Shown here: positions 48,872 to 62,776 of the stretch, piece after piece
Numbering within the stretch: the first letter of the stretch is position 1
Layout of the letters: each line of letters begins with the position of its first letter
Origin: Thunnus maccoyii
Lineage: Eukaryota; Chordata; Actinopteri; Scombriformes; Scombridae
Direction: 5' to 3'
DNA: 64,000 bases
Assembly (NCBI RefSeq): GCF_910596095.1
Contig: NC_056550.1
Location: 6,472,501 to 6,536,500, forward strand
Notes under the pieces: generated by a model
The model's database searches: none
The model's input: the letters and a program-made list of their open reading frames with translations, nothing else
What the model was told of the DNA's origin: nothing
Program-made: the position numbers and the translations under genes

Positions 48872-50209
48872 CTCTGCTTCCCATAACGAGCAAACCAAAC
48901 AACATTAAAGCCCAAATCTTCTTAAAATTCAGCCTTCACACCTGCTGGCTGGTTGCAGCAGCTTCTACAGCTACATCCATTATGATAGTTTATTAATTGT
49001 TGCTGTGCAGTGTGTTTTAATAGACATGGCTGCAGGCCCCAGCCACTTCCCCTACACCCAAACACAAGGTCAAATTAGATTTTAAATAAAGTCTCATTTA
49101 AATAAATGTAGTAATTGGATATAAGTTAATAAAACTGTATAATAGCCTATTGTTTCTTTTTTAAATTTATTATGAATTGGAAAGTGTAAAGTAGAATCAT
49201 GTTAAAGTAAAAGCAGACTGCTCCTCTAAATGTCCCTGCTGTGACCTCCAGTCAGTGACGAACATACACACAAACAGCCGACACGAGCTCGGTGATATTT
49301 TTAGGACAGAAGAACGTATTTTCAGTATTTGTTTGACCTTTGCAATGTTTTAGTTTCCGAGACAAAATTGGATAAACTCAATTTAATAGATAAAATGTTT
49401 GGTAAACTTAATTCAGTTTGGTTTATCTTCCATTACAGCCATGCTGCACATTCGATTTCCTAAATTAAATTAAATGATTTCCCATTTGTGACACAGTAGT
49501 TGCCCTCCGGTCGCAGCAGAGTTGAGTCATGGAGGACGTTATGGTGTCAGAGCCACAGGTGTAATTTAGAGGGGTTAGGTTGCAGTTACCCTGGTGTCAG
49601 TCCAGCTCAGGACACAGTGGAAGGAAATGTTAAAAATTAAAGAAGTGCTGGTTCAGCTCAGCTCGGCAGGCAGGCTGCACATCACTGTCACAAGGCTAAA
49701 CTGCTGCACAGAGCATGTGCACTTGATGTAATTTTTTATTCTGTAGATTTTTAAACACTTTATCCACACAGATTAAATAAGTTCACTGTGTTGTACGTGA
49801 TTGTTGTGTGAAAGCATGTAATGATAGTATAATCACAAACCACTATCTATCTACTCATGCTGACACACAGCAGGAAGTCTGTGTGGGTTCAGCGTCACTC
49901 AAGTAATTCCTGTGGCCAGTAAGCAACGAATGCAAAGATTTAAAAATAACAAAGTGAAAAAAAGAGAAACGTATTTCCCAATTTCCCTAGAAATCCCTTG
50001 TACTGCATCTTTTCACAATCCATCTGACGCTCTGACACGGCTGAATCATTTGTTGTGAGTGAAAACTGGCTTCTCTCTTGACATTGCTTTTCCCTGAACA
50101 GGGAAGGGGCCTTCATTGTTTCTTGGAAAGCTGCACTGCATGAGGGTCAACAGCAACAGTTAATATGGGCCATAGTGCACCATCAAGTCCTGCATTGCAC
50201 CAACTGGTT

Positions 50210-50640
50210 TGTCACAGATACTAGAGCTGTGTCCCAAATCCTGATTCTAAGCAGGTTTTGAATGTGACACAATTAAGTGTATTGCAAAACAGTCGGTATG
50301 CAGAATAGAAGCCCTTGATTTTTTAAGTGTGCTGTTAATGGACACTACTCTCCCACAATGCAATGCATAAAGGAAATGGAGGATGTACTCACAGCTGGAC
50401 AAACTGAGAGTAATAGAGGATGATGGTGAAAAAGCACCAGGAACACATTAGAAACAATTGAATTTTTGAAGAAAAAAACAACATTTTGCTGTGCTTTTAT
50501 TAATTTAATTGTTGTTGGCATACTGAAGTTGCAGTTTGATTGACTCAGTATACAATACTGTATACTGTAATTAGCATGTAGTATAGAATGGAAACACAGA
50601 GACTGTTTCAGCCTCAACCCATGAAGGAGTTTACCAAAGA
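50210..50640. repeat. Probable MITE remnant
   Basis: Contains 'agctgtgtcccaaatcctga', then 'tcccacaatgcaatgcataa' and an imperfect palindrome 'agtatacaatactgtatact'. This resembles degenerate terminally inverted repeats seen in fish. Termini and duplication are not resolved. Confidence 0.35.
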
Positions 50641-52094
50641 TTCAGCCAAAGATTGATTGTGAGTAAAGACACATCACTCTGTAACACCACTGTACGAACG
50701 TGAGTGAGTGGACTGTGTGTTTTTGTAGTTCAACAGGGTGGTAACTCTTCTCTATAGAAATGATTTACCTGATCACCTCAAATTAAAAATCTTCTAGTTA
50801 AACTCTGATTCATATCAAGTCAACATTTTAACCTGATCAACTTCATAGTTCTGAATCAGGCACTTTAATATTTGGAGTAAGTAGTTTGTGAAGCGCAGCA
50901 GGCTACAGCTCTTAATTGAATGTGTCAGATAAATTTAATGAACATTTCTTATATTACCCTGCTCTTCTCATTTTCAGGTTGTAGATGCAGGGTGTGAACA
51001 TTAATTAGGCTGCAACCATGTGAGCGTTTTTCACCAGAGAAGACACATTTAAACATGTTTACAGCCTCATGACTGAATCTCTAACACCTTGATGATAGCC
51101 TGAGCTGCAGGTGAGCAGTTTCTGCTCGGTCTGATCTATTCAGCCTCCTTCTCTGAAGATAAAAAAGGATTCAGTCATCATTACTTCAGGCCAGTGAATG
51201 ATGGCTGATTGAGATCAAGGGGGCATGTTGGTAATGATGATGGGCTGAACCTGTCAGAGTAGACTGAGGCACAGCGGTGTGGTGATTGAGCTCGCTTGAT
51301 CGCTCGCTTCCCTTTATTTCTCCTGAATACCTCATCAAGGCTGCACTGTGGCTGATACTTATCCTATCGGAGGTCACGACTGCTTGGCTCACTGAGAAAA
51401 ACAACTGAAATGACTCTGTCGTCTCTGTCTTCCTTAAAAACACATTATCCTTATATGCACAGAATGAGGCAGTCAGTGTAAAATGTATCTTAACTGTTAG
51501 CGCTTTTCTGCCAACTCTATCTTGTCGGTTGCTCCTGCATTCATCGATTTGCAGCCTGTTCATCTTTTGGCCCTCCTTCTCCTTCACATGGCTTTAAGGA
51601 ATGTAAATCAAGCCTCCTGCTGAGGATGTGAGCTCTGCACCGAGCCGATAACATAACATACACTTTGTGGAAGCCATACACTCTGCGGCCGCCCTCTCAT
51701 GAATTGTTTATTTCCTTTGGTTTCCTGCAGTTATTATCTGTAAGAGTTGTGCAGGTCAGGGGAGCTGCTGCCTCTTCCCTCAGCAGCGAGGAGCAAAGGC
51801 AACTCTGACCACATTACCTCTTTATTGATCATCCAAGAGAGTGGAAGCAACTCAGTCCATTTCTTTAATGGCATCTGAAAACTTTAGAGCACACTCACAC
51901 TGAAGCGCTCCTGGCCCAGACTCCATCGATGGTCTCACATGTGTTATAATACACAGTGATGTCTTGCAGCACGCTGGCGATAATGTGTCTCCAGCTGCCA
52001 CTGCTATGAATAATAGGATTAGGAGGCTGTGGACTTCATGTGTCTCTGACCTCCTAGGAGGGTAGCAGTCACCCACACAGGCTCATACTTACAA

Positions 52095-52112
52095 ACACAC
52101 ACACACACACAC
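52095..52112. repeat. (CA)n microsatellite
   Basis: Short CA run. Confidence 0.85.
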
Positions 52113-54024
52113 ATAAACAACACCCCCAACATCCAGTCGCTCCCCCGTGAATCCAGGATTACACCGTGTCTGCAGAAATCTGTCTCTCCCCCAGACGTAC
52201 CAGCAGACAAGCAGATAACTGTTGCATTACAGCTTCAATGCATTGATGGGACATTTTAATGGCATTCATTAATTAGACCAAGTGGTGCTTCTGGCCACAA
52301 ACTCACTCATTAGGGTGTAGCCAAGCAGTCCCAATTAGGGAGGAATGTAGATTTAAAAAACCCCAAAAATTCAAAGTATCCCTTCAAGCTAGTATCCATA
52401 AGTCCTGTGTTTTCATGTCAGTCTAATGGCTGCTCCCCCTGACCCATCACCAGGCCCATTTCCATTCAGCTGACCAGTCTGAACACCAGCTGTTGTTGCT
52501 GCATGGCACTCACCCATTAGGCTTTCAGGGGATTAGTTATCATACCAAGCCAAGAGAAGGAAGAAAATAAAGACTACAGGGGTGGACTGGTGAAAGATAG
52601 ACTAACTGCTAGTTACAGAGTACTGGTTACTTGTGTTTAAGCTGGTTGTGCGAGTGTTTTAGTGCGTTGTAGGGCTTTAAAGGATTGTGGTATTACAGGA
52701 TTAAAGAATGTGTTGCAAAGAAGGTCAGGTTTGAGAAATGGCATTACATTGAGAGAGAATTATTGTCAATTCAAACTGGAAATGATAGTTCTCTCAGTGT
52801 TACTGGGGAATAGAAAGGTCACAAAGGAAGGGAGACGTTTAGGAGCCATGTGTTGGTCTGAGAACAGAGCATTGATTGGTTGCTGAAGTAGTTTTGTAAT
52901 GCCAGTGGGCACTGAGGCTCAGTGGTGCTTATGAAATAGCTCAGACTGTGTTGTTTGGTCTGTGTTTGTCTGTGAAAGAACATTTCAAGGTAAAAGGGAA
53001 AAACAAGATTGATTGAATCAAAGTAATAGTACAAGTGCAGCTAATGACGAAATCAAATGTGATATTTTTGATTTAGTGATTTCAATAATGTGGTGATATT
53101 TTGGGTGTGGCTATCAGTGCTTTTGAACATTTGATATAAAACTTTAAAATCGATATTAAACATAACATCATTTAAAATGGAGAAAACAATCTCAGGGTAA
53201 AGTTGCTATTTTGGATTTTTTTTGATCATATAACATGATCTTCATCAGCAGATGAAGTTCAATTTTCCATTTTCCTCCTGGGCACTTTTAAAGACTCCCC
53301 CCTCCATGAACTTTGAACCTATTAAAATATAATAGTGTAGTTATGATGATCAATGGAAACAGTTCAGTGACACGAAGCCAGAACAGTCAAACCATAAAAA
53401 TATGGAAATAGTATTCATTTATTGTAATGCAGCCTTAAGGACAGGAGAATACTACATTGAAGCAATATTATGATATTAAGGAAGTAAAATTGTATTATTT
53501 TGAAACCTTTTACAAAACCGGGGTCGGTCAATAAAATAAACAAATGAATTAATCAATAAATTAATGATTAATGACAAGCAATAAAAAAGCCTCATACAAT
53601 ATATGATATGTTGATATCACCCAGCAGTAAATGGAATAATACTGAGCCAATTTCTTATACTCTAGCATCAACATGAAGGTTTGATCTTAAAAGTTGCATT
53701 TAAAATGGTGACATTTTGCAGACTTGCAGCTTTTTCACTCTTCAATAAAACTGTTTATTGAATAAAATGATGTAGAATCCTGTGAACAAAATGCCAGGAG
53801 GGATTAAACGGCACAGTTCAGAGAAATTTGAAAGAAGCTTGGGGAGCTATTGTGACTGACTAGCACTAACATGTTCCCAGCATGTCAGCAGTAGTGCACC
53901 TGTAGTAGTTCACCAACTACAGTAGTCATGCAAGTAGTCAATATGTCACACAGCTTATAGAACCAGCATCTGCGAAAACGTGCTGATTCATTTCACTGTG
54001 CCACTTTCTGATGTGACCGAGAGG

Positions 54025-54058
54025 GCCATCTCTGAGAAGCTGCCTTCTCAGAGATGGC
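54025..54058. repeat. Perfect 15-bp hairpin
   Basis: Arms 54025-54039 (gccatctctgagaag) and 54044-54058 are exact reverse complements with a CTGC loop. Confidence 0.9.
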
Positions 54059-55344
54059 AGCACTTGGCAGCTGGGCGCCAAATGTTTTAACCTTGCGTAG
54101 CATCAATTAGGTACAAAGTAGAAACCAGTAAGGCTGACACATTCTGTTTGAGTAGAAACTGAAGTAGAGAGAATGAGAGGAACCTAGGCTGTGTGACCTG
54201 ATTGTGGTTACACCTGAGGCATTTGAGATGAGTTATCCCACCACCATGCTGAGGTCATGTAATAGCCTGTGTGTTGTGCTGCAAGAGTGGTGTTGGGTTT
54301 AAGAGGAGCACAGACCTTAGACTTCATGGGAGCAGTAGCGCACTCGGCCGAGATGCCACCCTCAACAGTGGCCTGTCTGTTCTGTCAGCCCAGAGGCCGT
54401 AAAAGTGAGACAGACGGGAAAGAAAAAACAGCTATTATTACCTGTTTGAGAGGTACAGAGGTGGTAGTAGAAGGGTAGCCCAACAACAAGCCTACCCTTC
54501 AAAATGTAACCCAAAACTGCGGCCATTGTTGTTATTTAAGTTTCTGAGGCTGAATTGCTGGAACAGTGGGATACTGAGGCACAAATACCAGCCAGGTGCC
54601 ATTGTGAGTTTGGCTTTTTTTACCCACCATCAACAATGCACAGGAGAAAACGAGAGTTGTAACTGGAGGAGTATAAATAGCCTTTTATGAATAGGATGCA
54701 GCGTCTAAAGAGGGAAAGTCCAGAGAAAGTCCACAGAAAAAAGAGAAACTTCTATAGAGATGTGTGGCTGGTAGTTTTGGTACTGAGGCACCAATTGACT
54801 GACTGCAGAGCGTGTCATCTTTGAAGTTGGTGCCTTGGGATTTGTCATGGGCAGTCTAGCAGTTTTATGAATACTATCTTGATCTTTTTCTTCCTGTTGC
54901 CGCTGACTCACAAAACTAGAATACATAGAACAACTACCTCCTCATGGCTCTAATTTTGGGCTCATTGTACTGTAGCTTCTTATTTTAACGTCCTAAAGGT
55001 ACAATTCCTTTCTCATTAATGGATAAGTATGTTTCTTTATGTCAACAAATCCCATTAAAAACCAACAATTAAATGGTTCTTATGAGTATTGTCTGTGTAG
55101 CCAAACCCTGATATAACTTATTCATCTGTGCCATAGAGCTCCATTGTTGTCCAACAAGACTAAAGCTGGAATTATGCTTCTGTATTACACTTATGTCTAT
55201 TTTCATCCTGTTTCAAACCTGCCTCACTACAGGAGTTGAAGCAACCAATCAACTTGCTTGACGCGCAAGTCCGCACAATACAGAGTTGAGATTTGGGAAG
55301 TGTTTGTGTCGGCACGCTACCATTTAGTAATAAGCACTAAACAC

Positions 55345-55640
55345 AAAGTACAACTGAGGCTCATGGGAATGTCATTTTTGTAGTTTTGCAGGTTTTGGCC
55401 CTAAATTGAAGTATTGAACAAATTGAAATTTTGACCTGATGATGGCTTGTTGAAAAGTTAAGGGATCACTAAAGTTGCTAGAATTCATCCTGAGAGAAAT
55501 GTGGAAGTCTGTACCAAATTACAAGCCAATCCAAAGGTCAGGAACTCTCCAAAGTCACTGGGATTCACCCTTCAGTCTGGACCCAAGTAGCGGACCAACT
55601 GACAGACTGACATTTCCATCCATAAATCCATGACTACAAA
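55345..55640 (+). repeat. Interspersed repeat family A, copy 2
   Basis: 'catgggaatgtcatttttgt', 'tgacctgatgatggcttgtt' and 'tgtaccaaattacaagccaa' parallel 'aatgggaatgtcattagttt', 'agacctgatgatgtcatccg' and 'tgtgccaaatttcatgtcag' of the copy at 1540-2350, in the same order. Confidence 0.65.
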
Positions 55641-56604
55641 CTATTTAAAACACATCAATGTGCCACATTGTTGTGATGGGTGACATGTTCCTTCATTACC
55701 ATGAACACACACTACAGTTTATTTAGTTTAGTCTTGCACTAGCAATCTACAGATGTAAATAGACCCCAACAAATGCACAAATTACTCATGCTTGAGGAGT
55801 GTTTGCTAAAAATTACAGAGCCCAGCTGTTTTAAGAAATTGCTGAGGCTTTTCTTTTAAAAAATATTTATGACCTGTTTTTAAAGATGTAGGTCTTAAAT
55901 AGGAGGGAATAAGCTAAGAGCCACAGACAAGAAAAAACTAAATATTTGTGCAGTATGTGCAGATGAGGCACTGCTGTCTGTGGACTACTGTGACCTTAAA
56001 GCACATTGTCTTTACTAACAGGGTCTTGTTTTCATTAGCCAGTATACTATAATTGAAGTAACACAGATCTGTAAATGTTTTTGCTGCTTGTGTATTTTTC
56101 TCTTGTCTGGTGTTTATGAGTGCCATGCTACCGTAATCAACGGCATCGGTAAAGAGGGATAATCATCTGCATTATAGAATGGACCTCTTATCCCCCTCTC
56201 TCTTCTGCCATAATCATTTTTAATCTGCTTTCCGTGTCCATTACCATCGTGCCTGCTCAACCATTCCATTACATAGCCGGGCTCTTTCTGCTGCCTGTGT
56301 CCCCTGCTGACCTGCTGTAGGTGACTTGGGAGCATATTGCAAGTAGAATGAAGCATGTCAGATGACCTGTTATTTGCCAGATTAGAAAATGTAATTTCCT
56401 CATTTCCTTGTCTTCTTATTTTACTCTGATGCATGTCTGATGTTTAAAATCATTCATAATCTCACTCCCCCTCCTCCTAGAGGATGCCTGGCCTATCTCT
56501 GCAGTGGCAGTGCCAGAAGGACTACAGCATCTACTAGGGCTGACTGGGTAACGCGGTTCAGAAAGACAGCCATTGGTTAATCTGCGTTCTTGGTAGTAGT
56601 AGTA

Positions 56605-56760
56605 GTGGGAAACTGGAATTCCATACCCAGAAACAGTAGAGAATCAGGAAGCTTTGTAGCATTTAAAACCAGCCTCAAGCTTTGGCTAAAGTCAGCACAA
56701 AAGTGTCACCACCAATTTATTGTATTTTTCATACTGAGTCTATTTATTATCTCACATTGA
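56605..56760 (+). pseudogene. LINE reverse-transcriptase C-terminal fragment
   Basis: In this frame 51 codons and a stop read VGNWNSIPRNSRESGSFVAF, then KTSLKLWLKSA and a hydrophobic end. The pattern W-N-S-I-P followed by S-x-S-x-x-x-F-K-x-x-L-K-x-W-L is the usual tail of fish non-LTR retrotransposon ORF2 proteins. The sequence to about 56895 (ending in 'cgccatccctgcaaaaaaaa') would then be its 3' UTR and A-rich tail. The upstream part is missing, as is normal for a 5'-truncated copy. The clade (L2-like or another) cannot be set from so short a piece. Confidence 0.6.
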
Positions 56761-57252
56761 TGGACTTTAATGTATTGTGCTGTTTTATGTCGTGTATCTG
56801 TTGTTCTGTGGTTGATTTTTGTCTACCTGCCCAGGGACAACAGATGTAAATTAGCTGCTAGCTAACTCTGGTGCAATTACTTTTAATTATGCGCCATCCC
56901 TGCAAAAAAAAAACATTTTTTTTGAGGAGAACGATAGCCACAGTGGGAGGAAATCGTAATAATCACAGATTTAGATGCATGTGTTTGGTTTGCTGGTAAA
57001 ATCTCCTATGGACATCCGTGCATCATTTACGCAACATCTGAATTTGGATTTGTCCCAGGGAGTGGGGGAGATAGTAATGGATCAAATCCTGTAGCAGTTG
57101 TAACTCATTCATGTTTCAGGGCTGTAAGATGCTGAATTATGGAACATCCATGCAGAAACACAACACAGGAAGATCTGTGTTTAGTGCATTTTGCAACACC
57201 TTTTGTCTTGCTCTTTCTTCTAACCACCCCGCTGGAACATTACTCCCCTTCA

Positions 57253-57276
57253 CCAATCAATCAATCAATCAATCAA
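57253..57276. repeat. (TCAA)n tetranucleotide repeat
   Basis: Five to six TCAA units followed by 'gtttatttgtcacatg', a wording common at the ends of fish short interspersed elements. Confidence 0.85.
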
Positions 57277-57342
57277 GTTTATTTGTCACATGTAATCATA
57301 TAAAGTACAATGACAGTGAAATTACCTGGTGCTATTGTAGCA

Positions 57343-57364
57343 CTGTGTGTGTGTGTGTGTGTGT
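57343..57364. repeat. (TG)n microsatellite
   Basis: TG run. Confidence 0.9.
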
Positions 57365-57539
57365 ATTTACCTATAGACTGAAAAAAAGTAAGGGAATCTA
57401 GCAGCAGCATGGCTCACAGTCAGACACCATCTTGACCATCAGCTCATGTCGCTGTAGGGAGAAAGTGTAGGATAATATGGAGCCTGTGGTGGCTGCAGAA
57501 AATATTAAATACTATGACATGAATTGCCATGAAAGCTTG

Positions 57540-57870
57540 TACAGACATTCATGCTGCCTAGAGGATGTATCCTACTGGCTTTGGTGATCCCCTGACTTAT
57601 CCTCTAGCACCATGACATTTGTGGTTTTTAGTTAAACGTGTCTGTTTATTGAATGGATTGCTACAAAATGTGGGACAGAAATCCATCTCCCTCCCTGGGT
57701 GAATTGTAATAACTTTGATGATCCTCTGACTTTTTTCTGGTGCCACCATCAGTTAAATGTTTATGACTAAATACCTGCAAATAATGCGATTCTCATTGTC
57801 CTCTGCTGTTCTTTGTGTTCAGTGCCAATTAGCAAATGTTACAATGTTAATATGCTAAGTTAAGATGGTG
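57540..57870 (-). repeat. Interspersed repeat family A, copy 3 (inverted)
   Basis: Read on the minus strand it contains 'ggatcatcaaagttattaca' and 'caatccattcaataaacaga', corresponding to landmarks of the copies at 1540 and 55345. The 'ttagcaaatgttacaatgtt' and 'atatgctaagtt' blocks correspond to the gctaaca/agcatgct part of copy 1. Confidence 0.5.
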
Positions 57871-58283
57871 ACGGTCAGTGCATACAGAGTAAAGAGTACA
57901 AATCTGTATGAAGTCTGAATTTACTAGCTTCATTGTGTGCTTGAGAAGATACAATGAGAAACTATTTGTTTCTGCTCTATAAAATTGTATTTTTGGATTG
58001 TTTCAGTGTCCTTCATCTGTCACATTTTTTCTCAAGCTTCTGCTACATGCATGACAGAAGCAGATTAAGTATGTGGACTGTAGAGCTTTTCTCATTGGGG
58101 GGTTTATTGCTCAGGAGCCTGAACAGAGCGACTGTTTGTTGCAGCCGGGTTCACAATGGACAAAGCCGGGAACACAAACACATAAGTGTTTACTGAAGTC
58201 TCTTGAGAAGATCAACCCTTTCACAAAGATGCCATTCATGCTGATCTGCTCCTCCCCAGCTGTGGAGCGGACACTGCTGGAAC

Positions 58284-58316
58284 ACACACAAATACACGCA
58301 CACACGCACACACACA
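58284..58316. repeat. (CA)n microsatellite, interrupted
   Basis: CA run interrupted by AAATA and CG units. Confidence 0.85.
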
Positions 58317-58719
58317 CTGGCTCAGACACAGAGGCAGACAGATGTGCACTCGAACACACAAGATGCACTTTCTCACCTAACCATCAGCACAGTCTTTCTT
58401 GTGTTTACCCAGACTGTGAGTCTCCCCCCCATGCACGTGATGTCTTCATCAAGCACTGGTAGTACAGCAGATATACATACAACCGTCTAGATCTGTAAAA
58501 CGGCAAAAGGAGATTTGGCGGGCAGAATTTCCCCTGGAATATGAGGGATTTTACGGATTAACAGGCAACACATACAGTCCAAGGTACATTCTGTAAACTG
58601 TTAACTCATTCACACAGGGCCAGAGTTGAAATCATAATACACTACTAGATATTAGCTGGGAGTGTTGTTGTGGTGATTTTGCATGATTTTGTTTAATTAG
58701 TGTTTTCCTGGTCCTAAAG

Positions 58720-59086
58720 GTGCGCTGCAGCCTATTAATATTGCAGGTCCATAAAGTTGGAGGACTTGCGAGAGACAGATCTAAGAGAGGAATCTTATGC
58801 AATTGCAAAACTTGATGCAGCAGGGGGCGAGGATATCCTGCTTTCCACTATCCTGACTGCTTGATCCTAGACTTCCCATAATGCAACTCTATAGCATTTT
58901 TTTTTGTTAAACCCTCCCTGCCTGTTGAATTCCCACATCTTTCAAACTCAATGCAGTCTTTCTGTCAAACATGTATAATCACTAAGCAGATCACCAGTCG
59001 TAGTATAGTAGTATAATGTCCAAACATAGCATTTAATCCTTGTGACAAGTAAACCTCTTGATTTTGAAGATCCATGATGTGCCTCT
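58720..59086. repeat. Repeat family E, copy 2
   Basis: Contains 'cccataatgcaactctatag' and 'ccctccctgcctgttgaatt', paralleling the copy at 48233-48700. It is directly followed by a solo family B end. Confidence 0.45.
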
Positions 59087-59165
59087 TTAAAGCAGTACTT
59101 AGACATTTTGGGAAATACATTTATTCCCTTTCTTGCCAAGAGTTAGATGAGAAGATCAATAACAT
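59087..59165 (+). repeat. Repeat family B, solo left end
   Basis: 'ttaaagcagtacttagacat' followed by 'ttttgggaaatacatttatt' and 'gagttagatgagaagatcaa' matches the left end of the elements at 20653 and 40950. The rest is absent. Confidence 0.65.
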
Positions 59166-59402
59166 ACTTTTATTCTGCTGCTCTACAATAAAATTGCCCC
59201 ACTTACCCACATAGGAGTCTACTCTGAGTAATAACAGTGCCCTGAAGTTAACTCTACAGTCGGCCGTACGCAGGCTTCCCTCTGATCTGCTGTGCTGACA
59301 TAATGAGGAGCAACATTTCCTCCTGTTAGTACTCTCAACATCCAGCTGACATTGCCTTACAGTGCTGTTTTATTCATTACCGACCAGTTAAAGTACATTA
59401 GT

Positions 59403-59404
<2 letters not shown>

Positions 59405-59435
<31 letters not shown>
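59405..59435. repeat. (GT)n microsatellite
   Basis: GT run of about 30 nt, source of false Val-Cys frames. Confidence 0.95.
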
Positions 59436-59436
<1 letters not shown>

Positions 59437-59773
59437 CGTGCCTTTTTGCGTGTCAGAGTGTATTATTTATGTTTTAATTCGATCTATATCACTTTATTTT
59501 ATCTGCTGTGCAGAGGCATACAGACAGGAGTGTGTGTGCGTGTGTTTGTGTTTAGAGAGATTAATTGGAATTCACTGTTCACCCCTCCACCCCCAACCTC
59601 CAGACACCCCTCCACCCACCCCCTCTTAACCCAAATCTCATCCACTGCCAGCTAAAAGAGGCTGTGTGCAGACATCAGGATGTGAGGAGAATTTAAACTT
59701 GTGTTTTCTCTCCCGAATTCTGTCTGTCTCACTCTTTCTTTCATATGTAGTGCTTCAGTGTGTGACTTGCCTG

Positions 59774-59774
<1 letters not shown>

Positions 59775-59818
<44 letters not shown>
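59775..59818. repeat. (CA)n microsatellite
   Basis: CA run of about 44 nt, uninterrupted. Confidence 0.95.
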
Positions 59819-59824
<6 letters not shown>

Positions 59825-62776
59825 ATTTAAGTGATGAATGGCACTATTAAGAGATATCTGACCTCTTAAGTGTACACTCTCTCTTTTCCTGTTTCCCTCT
59901 ATGTCTTTGCTCATCTTTTCACGTTGTAACCAGCAGTCAGTTTGGACCACAAAAGTCACGTTTCCTTTTTCCTCTGCCTTTCTTAATAAACTACAGTTGC
60001 CTTCTGCTCACCTATGGTTATCACTTTCTTGAACAACCACAGTCCACAGATCACGTTTATCTCTGCAGTTTCCAACAGCGTGTGACACTTGCTGCAGCAT
60101 CAAGGCCACACATTGCAAAAAAGGCCCTCATCCACACACACACTAAAGCTCACGCAATGACCTTGTGTTATGCTGTGTAATCCACATCTCCCATAATAAA
60201 CATATTTTCATCACCAGTCACTTCCTGGAAATCCCAATCCCTCGTTCCCCTACAAAAACATCTCTCCATGCAATATTAAGCTTAGGGTACATTTATTTAT
60301 TTATTTTTCTTTTTTGGCAACACTACATTATAACAATTAGGTTGAAAGTCTGCTCCTAGGCCCCATTGTTAATATTGCAGCATATTGAGGGTGTTTGTGA
60401 GTAAGTGAATGAATGAGTAATACAGAGTTAGGGCTGACAACTGGAGCATTTCACCCACTGCCTCTACTCCAACAAAATGGACTTAATCTCTGTTTATAGA
60501 CACAGCCGAGCCAAGATGAGCTGACGGGTCATTAAAATTTAATCAAAGGGATGGCTTTCTGTCACCCACCGGCAGCGGCAGAGGTCCGCTAACCAAACAG
60601 CGTGACAGAGGAGACGCATGATAGATTGGCAATAAGATGAAGAAAAATAGGAAAGCGGGAGCAAGATGAAAAAGGTTTATGGTGTAAAGAAAGGAAAATA
60701 AAGGAAGGGGAAGAATGGTCGCAGAGAGAAAAGCAATAAAGACGTGATGACAGACAGAAAAAATGTTGTTTTTTTTCATTCTCCAGCAGCATGCCACCAC
60801 CTGAAAACAGACGGCCTGCAAACAGAAGAAAACATCCCTGTGAAAGATGGTATGGCTGCATGGTTTCACACAAACATACCGAGACAAATATGAAAATAAG
60901 ACTGGGAGCTATGACTGAATGTGCCATAGACTGTAGGTCAACATTTCAGATTGTTCATATATTTTGTAATCACTTGTTTCTCTGGTCTATGTGAGATATG
61001 AAGCCACAGCTGGCCCTTCCTAAAGTCATTTCAATCCTTTACAAAACTCACATAAGTCATTTAACGTCACAGTATATGGCTAAATTTAGTTTAAGTTAGT
61101 TTGTTTTTATTTCTGTGCCATGCCAAAAATTTTGCTCATCCCACATGAGGTTACAAGACACCACAGTAAATCAAACATCAGCTACGTAACAAATCATCAT
61201 CTGGGTAACGCATATACAAAATAAAAAATAAAAACACCAGTTATAACCTTATATATATACCATATGACTTCAATTAACATGTACGTATGTACTGAGTTTC
61301 AAATAAATTGTACACCATATAGCAAAAGAACAAAGAGAAATGCCATAAGCCCCAGCAGAAGATGTTGTTTGGCACTGGAAAACTTTAAAAGGGATGTGGA
61401 GAATGTAATTTACTACAGAACAGTTTTATCCTTCCTATATCAGCTTGACAGAGCCTAGTGACTCACTGCTTAGGGCACCTGATGATGTACACCTGTTGTC
61501 ACTATCACTAATTAAGCAGACGATCTGCCTTAATTTCGCAAAACACTCTCAAAAAAGAAGCACATCACAGCAGGACTGAAGTCCTTCAACAAAAAATAAT
61601 ATTGTAAATCACAAACTACTCAACTGAAACTTGTACTCTGTTATTTGTGTAACATGATAAATGAACAGATTACTAAATAAAGTATGGGAATGGAACTAAT
61701 TTTCTATAATATTGAGATGGCATATTGAACAAATCCGTTTTCCTTTTTCAGATTGACATACAGTCTAAACATTAACTGGTAAAATAAAAGATCTCAGCTG
61801 AGCACATACAGATCTTTGTTTCTAACATAAATTATTTTGTAAATAAATATCTTTCCAATCAGTCTGTTTTCTTCCATATCAAACATGTTCAAGCATATTC
61901 TATAACTAAGTTATACATATTCCACAGAATCTCACATGATTCCCGCCCCACGTCCTCCTCTATAGCCAACTTTGGTTCATTTTTGTACACACACATAACA
62001 ACACACCTACCATATATGTCCATAACCAGGTGACTGTAACTTTAAGGGCTGTTTGTAAAAACTGATCTTAGTTCCTTATACTGTGGTCAACACAGTTTTA
62101 GCAACTACATCTGTTTACCAGAAACAAAGATCAGGACAGTTTGATGCCAAAGGCATCGCAGCAGCTCGTGTTTTGGTTTGAGGTATTCAGTTTCATCACG
62201 GTGGAGTTAATAATGACAGCTCAACCATATTCATAAAGGTGAGAGACAGTATGGATGCATGGGGGCTGCTATCAGTGCAGCCACCAGTCCCCATCACGAA
62301 GAAAACATTGAGAGTCAGAGCTGCTCGGTAAGGAAATATTTTACTACCTGCTTACACATATGGGACACAGAACATTTTTGTCTTTTATCAAAATCACACT
62401 CATCAAAATGGCCTGTGTGTTGCATATGTTGGCTTAAGGTCATGTTATTTCACTTCCTATTCCCCTATGGCAACATAGGAGAATAAGAAGAACTAGATGT
62501 ACTTTGGTGCCTCTTTGAACGCCACACTGCATGTTTCCCTCACCCTCTATAAGTGTGCATCCTTTTTTTGTGTAAGCGTGTGTGGTGCAACAGATAGAGA
62601 TAGGGAGCCAGAGAGAGGGCCATCTGCCACCCAGTGAGGGCTCAGAGGGTCAGTGACCCCACACTGCTGAGTGTCTGAGTCAGATAATCCCGTGACCCTG
62701 AGTATTTCTCACTGACAGGAAGAGGACAGAAGTCAGTGATGAAACCAAGGGTCCGTCATAAGTCGGCCCTGCCGCC

